From Hyphomicrobiales bacterium (GTDB lineage: Bacteria; Pseudomonadota; Alphaproteobacteria; Rhizobiales; Beijerinckiaceae), in assembly GCA_028290125.1 (NCBI GenBank), contig JAQGKM010000348.1, positions 1-5,213 on the forward strand: a stretch of DNA of 5,213 bases, given 5' to 3'. Shown piece after piece: positions 1-5,213 of the stretch; positions within the stretch are counted from its first letter, which is position 1, and each line of letters starts with the position of its first letter. Position numbers and translations under genes: made by a program. Below the pieces are notes generated by a model. That model was not told the origin of the DNA. It worked only from the letters and a program-made list of their open reading frames with translations, and ran no database searches.

Positions 1-636
1 GTCGCCATGGTGGAGGGCGTAAAGGCGCTCGGCATGGAGACCTGCATGACGCTCGGCATGCTGAGCGCGCAGGACACGCTGCGCCTGAAGGATGCGGGCC
101 TCGACTATTACAACCACAACATCGACACGTCCGAGCGCCATTATGACAAGGTCATCACCACGCGCACCTTCGCCGATCGTCTCGAAACGCTGGCCCATGT
201 GCGTGAGGCCGGCATCAAGGTGTGCTGCGGCGGCATTGTCGGCATGGGCGAGGAGAAGATAGACCGCGTCGACATGCTCGTCACGCTGGCGAACCTGCCC
301 GAACATCCGCAGAGCGTGCCGGTGAACCTGCTCATTCCGGTCGAGGGCACGCCGCTCGAGAACGAGGGGCGCATCGACCCGATCGAGTTCGTGCGCACGA
401 TCGCGCTCGCGCGCATTCTCATGCCGGCGTCCGACGTGCGCCTGTCGGCGGGCCGCACCGCGATGAGCGCAGAGATGCAGGCGCTTTGCTTCTTCGCTGG
501 CGCCAATTCGATCTTCGCGGGCGAGACGCTGCTCACCAAAGACAATCCCGGCGAGGACCAGGACGCCGCGCTGTTCCGCCGTCTCGGCCTGAAAAGCCAG
601 CAGCTCTGCGAGAGCCGCAATGCCGAGCCGGTATGA
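1..636 (+). CDS. bioB: Biotin synthase BioB, 3' part (5' end outside window)
   Basis: Radical SAM iron-sulfur enzyme that inserts sulfur into dethiobiotin to give biotin, the last step of the pathway. The frame is open from base 1, and 211 residues are visible. Aligned from memory to E. coli BioB, the offset is a constant 113 residues. C15 in ETCMTLG matches Cys128, C75 in KVCCGGIVGMGE matches Cys188, and R147 in VRLSAGR matches Arg260; these three belong to the [2Fe-2S] sulfur-donor site. The family motifs GLDYYNHNIDTS and FFAGANSIFAGETLLT are also present. About 113 N-terminal residues, including the CxxxCxxC that binds the radical-SAM [4Fe-4S] cluster, lie outside the window. The C-terminus ends shortly after LFRRLGLKSQQ, so the protein would be about 324 residues by E. 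coli numbering against 346 in E. coli. The first visible ATG (7) is internal, not the start. The stop overlaps bioF by 17 bases. The operon promoter, and any BioR operator, would lie upstream and cannot be seen. Confidence 0.97.
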   Translation, partial: VAMVEGVKALGMETCMTLGMLSAQDTLRLKDAGLDYYNHNIDTSERHYDKVITTRTFADRLETLAHVREAGIKVCCGGIVGMGEEKIDRVDMLVTLANLPEHPQSVPVNLLIPVEGTPLENEGRIDPIEFVRTIALARILMPASDVRLSAGRTAMSAEMQALCFFAGANSIFAGETLLTKDNPGEDQDAALFRRLGLKSQQLCESRNAEPV

Positions 637-1750
637 ACTCGCGCTCGAAGCCCTCGACCGTCGCGGTCGCCTGCGCGCACTGAGTGGCTGCGGCGGCCTC
701 GACTTCACGTCGAACGATTATCTCGGGCTCGCCGACTCGGCCGAACTGAAGGACGCCATCGCGCAGGCGCTCGCGCGCGGCGTGCCGGTGGGCGCCGGCG
801 GCTCGCGCCTGCTGCGCGGCAATCACCCGGAGCACGAAGCCCTTGAGGCCGAGGCCGCCGCCTTCTTCGGCGCCGAAAGCGCGCTCTATTTCGGCTCGGG
901 CTTTTCCGCCAATGCGGCCCTCATCTCGACGCTGCCGCAGCGCGGCGACCTGCTGATGTATGATGAACTCGTGCACGCGAGCACGCGCGAAGGCCTTGCG
1001 GGCGCACGCGCCACGCATCACGCCTTCGCGCATAACGACACGGGCGAGATCGAACACGCGTTGCGCGCCTTTCGCGCCGACAATGCGCAGGCGCGCTGCT
1101 TCATCGCCGTGGAAAGCCTCTACAGCATGGATGGCGATCTCGCGCCGCTGGCCGACATCGCCGCGCTGGCGACTCGCTACGACGCCATGCTGCTCATCGA
1201 CGAAGCCCATGCGACCGGCGTGCTCGGGCCGCAGGGACGCGGCCTCTCGGCGACGCTCGAAGGCGCGCCCAACGTCATCACCCTGCACACCTGCGGCAAG
1301 GCGCTCGGGGTGTCGGGCGGCCTGCTGCTGATGCCGGACTTGCTGCGCCGCTTCATGATCAACCGTTGCAAGCCCTTCATCTACGCGACAGCCCCCTCCC
1401 CGCTCATCGCCAGCGCGGTGCGCGTCGCGCTGCGCCTTTGCGCCGGCGCCGACGACCGCCGCGCCGCGCTGCAGGCGCGCATTGCGCAGCTGGCCGGGCA
1501 TCTTGCGAAACTCGGCCTGCCGAGCACCGGCACGTCCATACAGCCCATCATCCTCGGCGGCGACCGTCGCGCGACGTCCATGGCGGATGCGCTGGCGTCG
1601 GAAGGTTTCGATGTGCGGGCCATCCGCCCGCCGACGGTGCCGGAAGGTTCGGCGCGGTTGCGCATCACATTGAGTTCAAGCCTGCGCGCCAGCGATGTCG
1701 ATGCGCTGGGAGTCGCGCTCGCGCGTCACTTGCAGGATATTGCAGCATGA
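620..1750 (+). CDS. bioF: 8-amino-7-oxononanoate synthase (KAPA synthase) BioF
   Basis: PLP-dependent enzyme of the alpha-oxoamine synthase family. It condenses pimeloyl-ACP (or -CoA) with L-alanine, releasing CO2, to give 8-amino-7-oxononanoate. The protein has 376 residues, close to the usual 380-390. Visible motifs in order are DFTSNDYLGLA (residues 28-38), GAGGSRLLRGNHPEHEALE (about 58-76), the glycine-rich FGSGFSANAALIS, VESLYSMDGD, LLIDEAHATGVLG with D194 and H197 at the cofactor ring, and HTCGKALGVSGG with K227 as the predicted Schiff-base lysine. Y34 lies in the usual substrate-site motif. The start is fixed: the ATG at 620 lies inside the end of bioB and is the only sensible start before the first conserved motif. 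Only a weak GAGAG lies 5 bases upstream, so expression probably relies on ribosomes coming from bioB. The end overlaps bioD by 4 bases (ATGA). Confidence 0.97.
   Translation: MPSRYELALEALDRRGRLRALSGCGGLDFTSNDYLGLADSAELKDAIAQALARGVPVGAGGSRLLRGNHPEHEALEAEAAAFFGAESALYFGSGFSANAALISTLPQRGDLLMYDELVHASTREGLAGARATHHAFAHNDTGEIEHALRAFRADNAQARCFIAVESLYSMDGDLAPLADIAALATRYDAMLLIDEAHATGVLGPQGRGLSATLEGAPNVITLHTCGKALGVSGGLLLMPDLLRRFMINRCKPFIYATAPSPLIASAVRVALRLCAGADDRRAALQARIAQLAGHLAKLGLPSTGTSIQPIILGGDRRATSMADALASEGFDVRAIRPPTVPEGSARLRITLSSSLRASDVDALGVALARHLQDIAA
1734..1737 (+). promoter_or_regulatory. Ribosome binding site of bioD
   Basis: AGGA lies inside the end of bioF, 9 bases before the ATG at 1747. It supports the ATGA-overlap start over any upstream in-frame codon. 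Confidence 0.6.
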
Positions 1751-2376
1751 ACGGCGTCATCGTCACCGGCACCGACACGGGCATCGGCAAGACGGTGTTT
1801 TCGGCGGCGCTCGCCGGCGCCCTCAACGGCTATTACTGGAAGCCGGTGCAGGCGGGACTCGACGAGGAAACCGACAGCGAGGTCGTGCGTCGTCTGTCGG
1901 GCCTGCCGCGCCATCGCATCGTATCGGAAGCCTATCGTCTGCAGGCGCCGCTCTCCCCGCATCGTGCGGCGGAACTCGAAGACCTGACGATCAGCCGCAG
2001 CGCCTTCGACCTGCCGTCCGTCAGCCCGCTCGTCATCGAGGGCGCGGGCGGGTTGATGGTGCCGCTGCGCCGCGACTGGCTCGCGATCGATCTGTTCACC
2101 GAGTGGCAATTGCCGCTCGTGCTCTGCGCTCGCACGAGCCTTGGCACCATCAACCACACGCTGTTGTCCATCGAGGCGCTGCGCCTGCGCGACCTGCCGC
2201 TTCTGGGCGTCGCGTTTCTGGGCGATCCCAACGAGGACAGCGAAAAAACCATCTGCACCATGGGTGGCGTGCGGCGGCTCGGGCGCCTGCCTGCGCTGAG
2301 GGATCTCGATCGCGACACGCTGGCGCAGGCCTTTGCGCAGAATTTCGATCTTGCCGATTTCGGAGCGGCCCTGTGA
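1747..2376 (+). CDS. bioD: Dethiobiotin synthetase BioD
   Basis: Cytoplasmic ATP-dependent ligase that carboxylates 7,8-diaminononanoate and closes the ureido ring, giving dethiobiotin. The protein has 209 residues, slightly shorter than the 225 of E. coli BioD. The P-loop GTDTGIGKT occupies residues 8-16, with K15 and T16 as phosphate and metal ligands. K32 in YYWKPVQAG matches the conserved substrate lysine (Lys37 in E. coli). EGAGGLMVPL begins at E98, the conserved motif that contacts substrate and nucleotide, and LCARTSLGTINHTLLS follows. The open frame reaches back to 1366, but the family N-terminus starts exactly at the ATG at 1747, which overlaps the bioF stop (ATGA) and has AGGA upstream. 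The loop between the P-loop and K32 is short, which accounts for part of the length difference. The 3' end overlaps bioA (GTGA). Confidence 0.97.
   Translation: MNGVIVTGTDTGIGKTVFSAALAGALNGYYWKPVQAGLDEETDSEVVRRLSGLPRHRIVSEAYRLQAPLSPHRAAELEDLTISRSAFDLPSVSPLVIEGAGGLMVPLRRDWLAIDLFTEWQLPLVLCARTSLGTINHTLLSIEALRLRDLPLLGVAFLGDPNEDSEKTICTMGGVRRLGRLPALRDLDRDTLAQAFAQNFDLADFGAAL
2362..2365 (+). promoter_or_regulatory. Ribosome binding site that fixes the GTG start of bioA
   Basis: GGAG lies inside the end of bioD, 7 bases before the GTG at 2373. The open frame continues far upstream, so this site together with the GTGA overlap decides the start of bioA. Confidence 0.7.
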
Positions 2377-3632
2377 GCTCGCCCGTCTGGCATCCGTTCA
2401 CGCAACATGCGGTGCAGCCGGACGCCATCGAGATCGCGCGTGGCGACGGCGCGTGGCTCGAGACGCGCGACGGCGCGCGGCTGCTCGATCTGATCTCCTC
2501 CTGGTGGGTGGTGACGCACGGCCACCGACATCCGCGCATCGTGCAGGCGATCAAGGATCAGGCCGACCAGCTCGATCAGGTCATCTTCGCGGGCTTCACG
2601 CATCGCCCGGCGGAAGAGCTGGCGACGCGCCTGCTCGCCCGCGTCGGCGGCGACCTTGCGCATGTTTTCTATTCCGACAGCGGCTCCACCGCCGTCGAAG
2701 TCGCGCTAAAAATGGCGCTCGGCTTCTGGCGCAACAAGGCTGAGCGGCGCACGCGCATCGTCGCGCTGGAGCACGCCTATCATGGCGACACCATCGGGAC
2801 GATGTCGGCGGGCGCGCGCGGCGTATTCAATGCGGCCTACGAGCCGCTGCTGTTCGACGTCGTGCGCCTGCCCTTCCCGCATGCGGGCCGTGAAGACGTC
2901 ACGCTCGACGCGCTGCGCGACGCGTGTCGTGGCGGCGACGTCGCGGCGCTGATCGTCGAGCCCCTGCTGCTCGGCGCGGGCGGCATGTTGACATACAGGG
3001 CGCAGACGCTGCGCGACATGCAGGCGATCTGCCGCGAGTCGGGCGCGCTGTTCATCGCCGATGAAGTGATGACCGGCTTTGGCCGCACCGGCTCCTTCAC
3101 GGCCTGCGAGCAGGCTGGCGTGACGCCCGACATCATGTGTCTGGCAAAAGGCATCACCGGCGGCTCGATGCCGCTCGCCGTGACGCTGAGCAGCAAGGCG
3201 ATCTTCGACGCGCATTACTCGACGGACCGTAGCAAGACTTTCTTCCATTCGAGTTCCTACACGGCCAATCCCATCGCCTGCGCGGCGGCCGTCGCGAACC
3301 TCGATGTCTGGGATGAAGAGCCGGTGCGTCAGCGCATCGCGACGCTGTGCCAATGGCAGGCCGACTTCGTCGCCGCCTTCGCGCAGGACGCACGCTTCGC
3401 CAACGCCCGCACCTGCGGCACGATCGCGGCGATCGATCTCGTCGTTGCGGATCAGGGCTATCTCGCGAGCATTGGCCCGAAGCTGTATGACTTCTTCCTG
3501 TCGCGCGGGCTGCTCCTGCGCCCGCTCGGAAACACGATCTATCTCATGCCGCCTTATTGCATCACGCGTGACGAACTCGCGCTGGCCTATGCGGCGATCG
3601 CCGATGCCGCCGACATGATCGGCGCTCGCTGA
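2373..3632 (+). CDS. bioA: 7,8-diaminononanoate (DAPA) aminotransferase BioA
   Basis: Class III PLP aminotransferase that converts 8-amino-7-oxononanoate to 7,8-diaminononanoate, classically with S-adenosylmethionine as amino donor. The protein has 419 residues (E. coli 429). GTG is chosen as start because it overlaps the bioD stop, has GGAG 7 bases upstream, and puts WHPFTQH at residues 6-12, where the family has it. Motifs in order are SSWWVVTHGH (W44 and W45, matching E. coli Trp52 and Trp53), SDSGSTAVEVALKMA for cofactor phosphate binding, HAYHGDT, LFIADEVMTGFGRTG with D230 at the pyridine nitrogen, CLAKGITGG with K259 as predicted Schiff-base lysine, HSSSYTANP, and LLRPLGNTIYLMPPY with R383 matching the substrate-carboxylate Arg391. 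The position of E. coli Tyr17 is F9 here, and the loop HGPTFMGNP reads HSSSYTANP. Both bear on amino donor choice (see findings). The gene ends in TGATG, sharing one base with bioZ. Confidence 0.96.
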   Translation: MSSPVWHPFTQHAVQPDAIEIARGDGAWLETRDGARLLDLISSWWVVTHGHRHPRIVQAIKDQADQLDQVIFAGFTHRPAEELATRLLARVGGDLAHVFYSDSGSTAVEVALKMALGFWRNKAERRTRIVALEHAYHGDTIGTMSAGARGVFNAAYEPLLFDVVRLPFPHAGREDVTLDALRDACRGGDVAALIVEPLLLGAGGMLTYRAQTLRDMQAICRESGALFIADEVMTGFGRTGSFTACEQAGVTPDIMCLAKGITGGSMPLAVTLSSKAIFDAHYSTDRSKTFFHSSSYTANPIACAAAVANLDVWDEEPVRQRIATLCQWQADFVAAFAQDARFANARTCGTIAAIDLVVADQGYLASIGPKLYDFFLSRGLLLRPLGNTIYLMPPYCITRDELALAYAAIADAADMIGAR

Positions 3633-4600
3633 TGGGCACGCGCATCACGGGACGCGGCCATCATGCGCCGCAGCGCCTCGTCGCCAACGCCGAGATCGAG
3701 ACCCGGCTCGGGCTCGAGGCCGGCTGGATCGAGTCCCGCGTCGGCATCCGCGCCCGCTACTATGCCGCTCCCGACGAGGCGCTGACCGACATCGCCCGGC
3801 CGGCCGCCCTGATGGCGCTCGACGAGGCTGGCCGCCCTGACATCGGCTTCCTGATCCTCGCGACCAGCACGCCCGACCATCTGCTGCCACCCTCGGCGCC
3901 CTTGCTGGCGCATCAACTGGGCCTGACGTGCGGCGCCGCCGATCTGGCCGGCGCCTGCGCGGGCTTCATCGACGCGCTCGCTCTCGCGGACGGCTTCGTG
4001 CGCATGCAGAAGCGCAGCGTTCTGGTGGTCGCCGCCAACATCCTGTCACGCCGGATCAATCCCAGGGATGCGTCGACCTCCGCCCTGTTCGGCGATGCGG
4101 CTGGCGCCATCGTGCTGTCGCCGGCGCCGGACGCGGAGAGTGGCGTCATCGGCGCCGACCTCGTCTCGGACGGCGCCGGCTATGACCTGATCAAGATTCC
4201 GGCGGGCGGCAGCCGCACGCCCTTCGCCCCCGACCTGCCGCTCGACGATTTCACCATGCAAATGCTCAACGGCCAGAGCGTGTTCAGCAAGGCCGTCGAC
4301 ACGATGGTGCGCAGTTCAGAGCGCGTCCTGCAGGCAGCTGGCTTCACTGCGGGCGACATCGCGCACTGGATCCCCCATCAGGCCAACCTGCGGATCACCG
4401 CGGCGGTCGAGCGCCGCCTCGGGCTCGACCCGGCGCGTGGTCTCTCGACCTTGCGCGATTTCGGCAATTCGTCCGCCGCCACCATTCCCCTCACCCTGTC
4501 GCAGGCCGGGCGGGCGCGAACCTTCGCTCCGGGCGACCTGCTGCTGATGAGCGCGGTCGGCGCCGGGCTTTCGGGCGGGGCGATCCTCTTTCGCTGGTGA
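3632..4600 (+). CDS. bioZ: BioZ, FabH-like 3-ketoacyl-ACP synthase for pimeloyl precursor synthesis
   Basis: Thiolase-fold condensing enzyme of the KAS III (FabH) family, 322 residues against 317 in E. coli FabH. The Cys-His-Asn triad is complete: C109 in LAGACAGF, H249 in WIPHQANLRI and N279 in FGNSSAATIP. W32 and R36 in AGWIESRVGIR match the CoA-contacting residues of FabH. The FabH-like fold ends in GAGLSGGAILFRW. Sequence alone would also allow FabH, but position as last gene of bioBFDA makes BioZ far more likely. In alphaproteobacteria BioZ is known to condense glutaryl-CoA, from lysine breakdown, with malonyl-ACP into 3-ketopimeloyl-ACP, replacing BioC/BioH. That specificity is inferred here from context. 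The residue at the E. coli Arg151 position is A147, and the segment before it has R140, R141 and R145. The ATG at 3632 aligns with the FabH N-terminus. No clear ribosome binding site is seen, so the TGATG junction probably couples it to bioA. Confidence 0.9.
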   Translation: MGTRITGRGHHAPQRLVANAEIETRLGLEAGWIESRVGIRARYYAAPDEALTDIARPAALMALDEAGRPDIGFLILATSTPDHLLPPSAPLLAHQLGLTCGAADLAGACAGFIDALALADGFVRMQKRSVLVVAANILSRRINPRDASTSALFGDAAGAIVLSPAPDAESGVIGADLVSDGAGYDLIKIPAGGSRTPFAPDLPLDDFTMQMLNGQSVFSKAVDTMVRSSERVLQAAGFTAGDIAHWIPHQANLRITAAVERRLGLDPARGLSTLRDFGNSSAATIPLTLSQAGRARTFAPGDLLLMSAVGAGLSGGAILFRW

Positions 4601-4673
4601 CAGTCCGGAGGTGCTCAAGCTGAGCGCTGGAATTCTGCCCACAGATGGCGCAGTGTGGAACGAGTTTCGCATA

Positions 4674-4705
4674 CGGACCGACGAGGTCCGGGGCGATCCC
4701 GGTCC
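4674..4705 (+). repeat. Overlapping inverted repeats that allow alternative hairpins
   Basis: CGGACC (4674-4679) and GGTCCG (4685-4690) form a perfect 6-bp stem with a 5-base loop. CCGGG (4688-4692) and CCCGG (4698-4702) form a 5-bp stem with a 5-base loop. GGACCG (4675-4680) can instead pair with CGGTCC (4700-4705), which excludes both small hairpins as outer pairing for the first. The set ends 9 bases before the ribosome binding site of the transporter gene. A regulatory role is inference only. Confidence 0.5.
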
Positions 4706-4714
4706 CTAGGTAGC

Positions 4715-4720
4715 AAGGAA
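4715..4720 (+). promoter_or_regulatory. Ribosome binding site of the BMP-family gene
   Basis: AAGGAA with a 7-base spacer to the ATG at 4728. An in-frame TAG at 4707-4709 rules out any start further upstream, so this site and ATG fix the N-terminus. Confidence 0.8.
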
Positions 4721-4727
4721 GTATCTC

Positions 4728-5213
4728 ATGAAGGGCTTGTTGAAACACGCCGCCGTGGCGTTCGCCATGGCCGGATTTGCGACGGGAGCGTCCGCCGCCG
4801 AGAAGCTGAAAGTCGGCTTCGTCTACGTCGGCCCGGTCGGCGACTTCGGCTATTCCTACCAGCACGACCAGGGCCGCGCCGCCATGGTGAAGGCGCTGGG
4901 CGACAAGGTCGAAACGACGATCCTCGAAAGCGTGCCGGAGAACGACAGCGAGCGTTCGATCGAGCAGCTCGCCCGCACCGGCCACAAGCTCATCTTCACG
5001 ACCTCGTTCGGCTTCATGGAGCCGACCCTTAAGGTCGCCAAGAAGTATCCGAATGTGAAGTTCGAGCACGCCACCGGCTTCAAGCGCTCGACGAATGTCG
5101 CCACCTATTCGGCGCGCTTCTACGAAGGCCGCTACGTCATCGGCCAGATCGCCGGCAAGATGACCAAGACCAACACCATCGGCTATGTCGCCGCCTTCCC
5201 GATCCCGGAAGTC
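4728..5213 (+). CDS. BMP/PnrA-family ABC transporter substrate-binding protein, 5' part (3' end outside window)
   Basis: Periplasmic binding protein of the basic membrane protein (BMP, PnrA-like) family, which captures nucleosides, purines or related ligands for an ABC importer. The frame is open to the window end with 162 codons visible, about half the usual 330-360. Residues 1-24 form a Sec signal peptide: K2 and K6, a hydrophobic stretch at about 8-18, and an ASA or SAA cleavage site before E25. There is no lipobox cysteine, so the mature protein should be soluble rather than lipid-anchored. The mature part opens with LKVGFVYVGPVGDFGYSYQHDQGR (written here in two parts: LKVGFVYVGPVGD, then FGYSYQHDQGR), the typical first strand and ligand loop of the family. 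TTSFGFMEP (91-99), FEHATGFK and YEGRYVIGQIAGKM follow as expected. The ligand cannot be told from this half. Permease and ATPase genes would be expected downstream. It is probably transcribed apart from the biotin genes, given the 127-base gap, but this is not proven. Confidence 0.92.
   Translation, partial: MKGLLKHAAVAFAMAGFATGASAAEKLKVGFVYVGPVGDFGYSYQHDQGRAAMVKALGDKVETTILESVPENDSERSIEQLARTGHKLIFTTSFGFMEPTLKVAKKYPNVKFEHATGFKRSTNVATYSARFYEGRYVIGQIAGKMTKTNTIGYVAAFPIPEV

Larger units (their letters stand above)
4601..4727 (+). other. Intergenic gap between bioZ and transporter gene
   Basis: These 127 bases separate the biotin operon from the next gene. A short inverted repeat, GCTCA-AGC-TGAGC, lies at 4613-4625, and a cluster of stronger ones lies at 4674-4705. 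No T-run follows any of them, so no intrinsic terminator is evident. Termination may be Rho-dependent, or transcription may read through. No convincing -35/-10 pair was found, although a promoter for the downstream gene could lie here. Confidence 0.6.

Noticed and set aside
533..1501. A 322-codon open frame on the minus strand opposite bioF.
   Set aside because: It is rich in Arg, Ala and Gly with no recognisable motif and lies fully opposite a well-conserved gene. High-GC DNA with G/C third positions routinely leaves such antisense frames open.
1695..2372. Long in-frame N-terminal extension upstream of bioA.
   Set aside because: The translated stretch is an Arg/Ala-rich shadow of bioD. The family N-terminus, a GGAG site and the GTGA overlap all place the start at 2373.
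1932..3353. Several long minus-strand frames opposite bioD and bioA (for example 1932-2663 and 2706-3353).
   Set aside because: They have low-complexity Arg/Ala composition, no domain signature and no ribosome binding context, and lie opposite intact biotin genes.
4613..4625. Inverted repeat GCTCA-AGC-TGAGC considered as a terminator for the biotin operon.
   Set aside because: The stem is only 5 bp with a 3-base loop and no T-run follows.
4657..4682. GGAAC followed after 17 bases by CGAC, resembling an EcfG (general stress) promoter.
   Set aside because: The downstream element matches only two of four bases of the CGTT consensus as I know it, which is too weak to call.
4491..5069. A 192-codon minus-strand frame covering the end of bioZ, the gap and the start of the BMP gene.
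   Set aside because: It lies antisense to two convincing coding regions, including a clear signal peptide, and shows no known family motif.
1..5213. Search for BioR operators (TTATCTATAA-like), CRISPR repeats, tRNA or rRNA genes, insertion sequences or att sites.
   Set aside because: None was seen. The BioR site, if present, would be expected upstream of bioB, outside the window.

Overview
The window looks like high-GC chromosomal DNA from an alphaproteobacterium, most likely of the Rhizobiales (Hyphomicrobiales). The evidence is the strong G/C bias at third codon positions, the protein sequence styles, and above all the gene order bioB-bioF-bioD-bioA-bioZ, which is known from Mesorhizobium, Agrobacterium and Brucella relatives. 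No genus can be named from the sequence alone.

Positions 1-4600 hold a tightly packed biotin operon, all on the + strand. It contains the 3' two thirds of bioB (biotin synthase, cut by the left edge), bioF (8-amino-7-oxononanoate synthase), bioD (dethiobiotin synthetase), bioA (7,8-diaminononanoate aminotransferase, GTG start) and bioZ (FabH-like 3-ketoacyl-ACP synthase). Every junction overlaps, by 17, 4, 4 and 1 bases, so there is no non-coding DNA inside the operon and translation is probably coupled. Catalytic residues expected for each family are visible, so all five genes look functional.

As a pathway, BioZ is the entry point. In alphaproteobacteria it is known to join glutaryl-CoA, from lysine breakdown, to malonyl-ACP, giving 3-ketopimeloyl-ACP, which the fatty acid cycle reduces to pimeloyl-ACP. 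BioF then makes KAPA, BioA makes DAPA, BioD closes the ureido ring to dethiobiotin, and BioB inserts sulfur. bioZ replaces the bioC/bioH route of E. coli; neither of those genes is in the window.

Positions 4601-4727 are a 127-base gap with no T-tailed terminator and no convincing promoter. It carries a cluster of alternative GC-rich inverted repeats just upstream of a good ribosome binding site. From 4728 to the right edge runs the first 162 codons of a secreted BMP/PnrA-type ABC transporter substrate-binding protein, probably the first gene of a separate nucleoside or purine uptake operon.

This is a known biotin operon type, and I see no undescribed system. The points most worth a second look are the active-site substitutions in BioA that bear on its amino donor, the substrate-pocket residues of BioZ, and the overlapping hairpins before the transporter gene.
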